DNA of 18,837 bases. It comes from Acanthamoeba lenticulata. Lineage: Eukaryota; Discosea; Longamoebia; Acanthamoebidae. The DNA lies in the NCBI GenBank assembly GCA_002179805.1, contig NAVB01000191.1, positions 1 to 18,837 of the forward strand, written 5' to 3'. Below, one piece after another: positions 17,829-18,837 of this stretch (positions within the stretch are counted from its first letter, which is position 1; each line of letters opens with the position of its first letter). The notes beneath the pieces are model-generated. The model was not told the DNA's origin, did not search any database, and was given only the letters and a program-made list of their open reading frames with translations. The position numbers and the translations under genes are program-made.

Positions 17829-18605
17829 CTGAGAATGGGCATGAGAGAGAGAGCCAAAGGGTTAGGGGTCTCATTTTTTTTTTGACCTGGCATAATATAT
17901 AAAAGGTGGGAAATGATGTTAAAATGAGAAAACTCTCTGTGGGGAAAAATCAAAAAAAATGCTGAAAAAAGATAGAAAATCCACAAGACGAATTTTTTGG
18001 ACAATCTTTTTTCTGAATGTTTGACAATCAAGCCAAGGGGCTTCCCCATCCTTTGGTGCAAAAAGCAGAAAAATAGCTAAATTCATTGGGCAGATAAAAT
18101 TGAAACAAGGGTTTATTGGCAGTCAAAATTGGCTCAGAAATCTGTAAAATCATCTAAATTCCCCAAAAAATGGGTGTTCATCTTGCACACACCTGGGCTA
18201 TCTAATGAGCCCTGGGTGAGCTGGATCGGACACTTTTTTGTTGTTGAGATGGGAAAGGCCCTCCCAACACTGCCAAGTCTGCAAGTTGGCTGGCGTTTGG
18301 TACAGATGGACCGTTTTTGGTGCAATGACTGCTTGTCCAAAACTCAACCATGGTGCGTTGGAAAGAGCTCATTGAGGGCATCATTTTGATGTATCATACA
18401 TGGGGGGGGGGTGACTTGAAGGGAGGATGCACAAGGTGGAATGACATTGACAATTGTCAAATCGCGATAGGCCAGATGTCAGCCAAGTGGACCAGTTTAT
18501 TCAGGTCTACAGAAACGGACAGACCTGACAAGTATCACAAAACATTTCCCAAGACCAGGGGGAGATGAGGGTGAAGGAGTGAGCCGGCTGAGAACAACGC
18601 CAGCG
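17829..18605. other. AT-richer tract between unknown gene and chromodomain fragment
   Basis: Base composition drops clearly in GC from about 17860. A TATATAAAAG box on the plus strand lies at 17895-17904. A GGGTTAGGGG telomere-like motif (17860-17869) sits just before a T10 run (about 17874-17883). Two AATAAA hexamers occur on the minus strand (18112-18117 and 18496-18501). Read on the minus strand this looks like the 3' untranslated or LTR region of the element carrying the chromodomain, possibly ending in an A tail at about 17883. No credible ORF on either strand. Confidence 0.4.
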
Positions 18606-18764
18606 TCACTTTCTGGCTTTCTTGGCCGGGCGGCTGGTGCCAGTGGGGCAATACTGGCTCAGGAGGAACTGCTCATAGGCTTCCCAGCAGGAAGGCAGCT
18701 CACTCATGGGGATCCAGGAGTTGTCTTCCTCTGGATATCCTTGCCACTTGACCAGGATGAGCAT
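18606..18764 (-). mobile_element. Retrotransposon chromodomain fragment (integrase C-terminus), cut by the telomere
   Basis: The minus strand reads LILVKWQGYPEEDNSWIPMSE, then LPSCWEAYEQFLLSQY, a basic tail (RPAKKARK) and TGA at 18608-18606. The core VKWxGYPxExNSWxP is the chromodomain signature. An isolated chromodomain at the very C-terminus with a short basic tail is typical of Ty3/gypsy chromovirus integrases, where it guides insertion to modified histones. Everything upstream (first chromodomain strand, integrase, reverse transcriptase) is missing: coding sequence runs straight into CCCTAA repeats. The ATG that opens the remnant overlaps the last telomeric unit, so it is accidental. A non-LTR element or a host chromodomain gene cannot be fully excluded. 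Confidence 0.65.
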
Positions 18765-18837
18765 TAGGGTTAGGGTTAGGGTTAGGGTTAGGGTTAGGGT
18801 TAGGGTTAGGGTTAGGGTTAGGGTTAGGGTTAGGGTT
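18764..18837 (+). repeat. Terminal telomere array (TTAGGG)n
   Basis: There are just over twelve perfect TTAGGG units running to the window end, with the G-rich strand oriented outward as expected for a right chromosome end. The array begins directly after the chromodomain fragment with no subtelomeric spacer. Confidence 0.95.

Noticed and set aside
1..18837. CRISPR arrays, rRNA or tRNA genes
   Set aside because: No regularly spaced repeats, no rRNA core sequences and no recognisable tRNA A/B boxes with cloverleaf arms were seen. The intron-rich eukaryotic context also makes CRISPR implausible.

Overview
The window looks like the end of a chromosome from a free-living amoeba, most likely an Acanthamoeba-type organism. 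The organism is inferred from several signs: GC-rich coding sequence, many short GT-AG introns (about 50-130 nt), a mix of bacterial-type and eukaryotic protein families, and a terminal array of TTAGGG at 18764-18837. I could run no database search. Every family name below comes from reading conserved motifs in conceptual translations.

Layout. Positions 1-2798 (+) hold a nine-exon right-handed beta-helix protein, cut at the window's left edge. Positions 3003-4837 (+) hold an acetolactate-synthase-like thiamine-diphosphate enzyme with three frame breaks and no visible ATG. Positions 5098-5768 (+) hold a decayed GT92/DUF23-type glycosyltransferase. Positions 5944-9899 (-) hold the most interesting gene: thirteen exons whose phases all match and which splice into a 980-residue protein. 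It joins a complete bacterial-type Hen1 (RNA 3'-terminal ribose 2'-O-methyltransferase) to a Pnkp-type RNA ligase, with no kinase or phosphatase domain between them. Positions 10344-12113 (+) hold an intronless BAHD-type acyltransferase.

Beyond about 12.1 kb the sequence becomes subtelomeric. It has low-complexity and inverted repeats, interstitial TTAGGG/CCCTAA motifs, a small F-box protein (13119-13760, +), a short uncharacterised ORF, a two-exon secreted protein (14638-15264, -) with a TATA box, and several poorly resolved or broken ORFs. An AT-richer tract follows (about 17.86-18.6 kb). It leads to a chromodomain fragment of a retrotransposon integrase (18606-18764, -), and the terminal telomere array begins inside that fragment.

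How the parts relate. The first three genes all have a carbohydrate flavour (beta-helix glycan-active fold, polysaccharide-cluster-type TPP enzyme, glycosyltransferase), and two of the three are broken. The Hen1-ligase gene stands alone. In bacteria, Hen1 and Pnkp together mark and reseal ribotoxin-cleaved RNA. A single-chain Hen1-ligase in a eukaryote would be a self-contained mark-and-seal enzyme that must get end-healing (kinase and phosphatase) from elsewhere. The right end looks like a retroelement-rich chromosome terminus that was healed by telomere addition.
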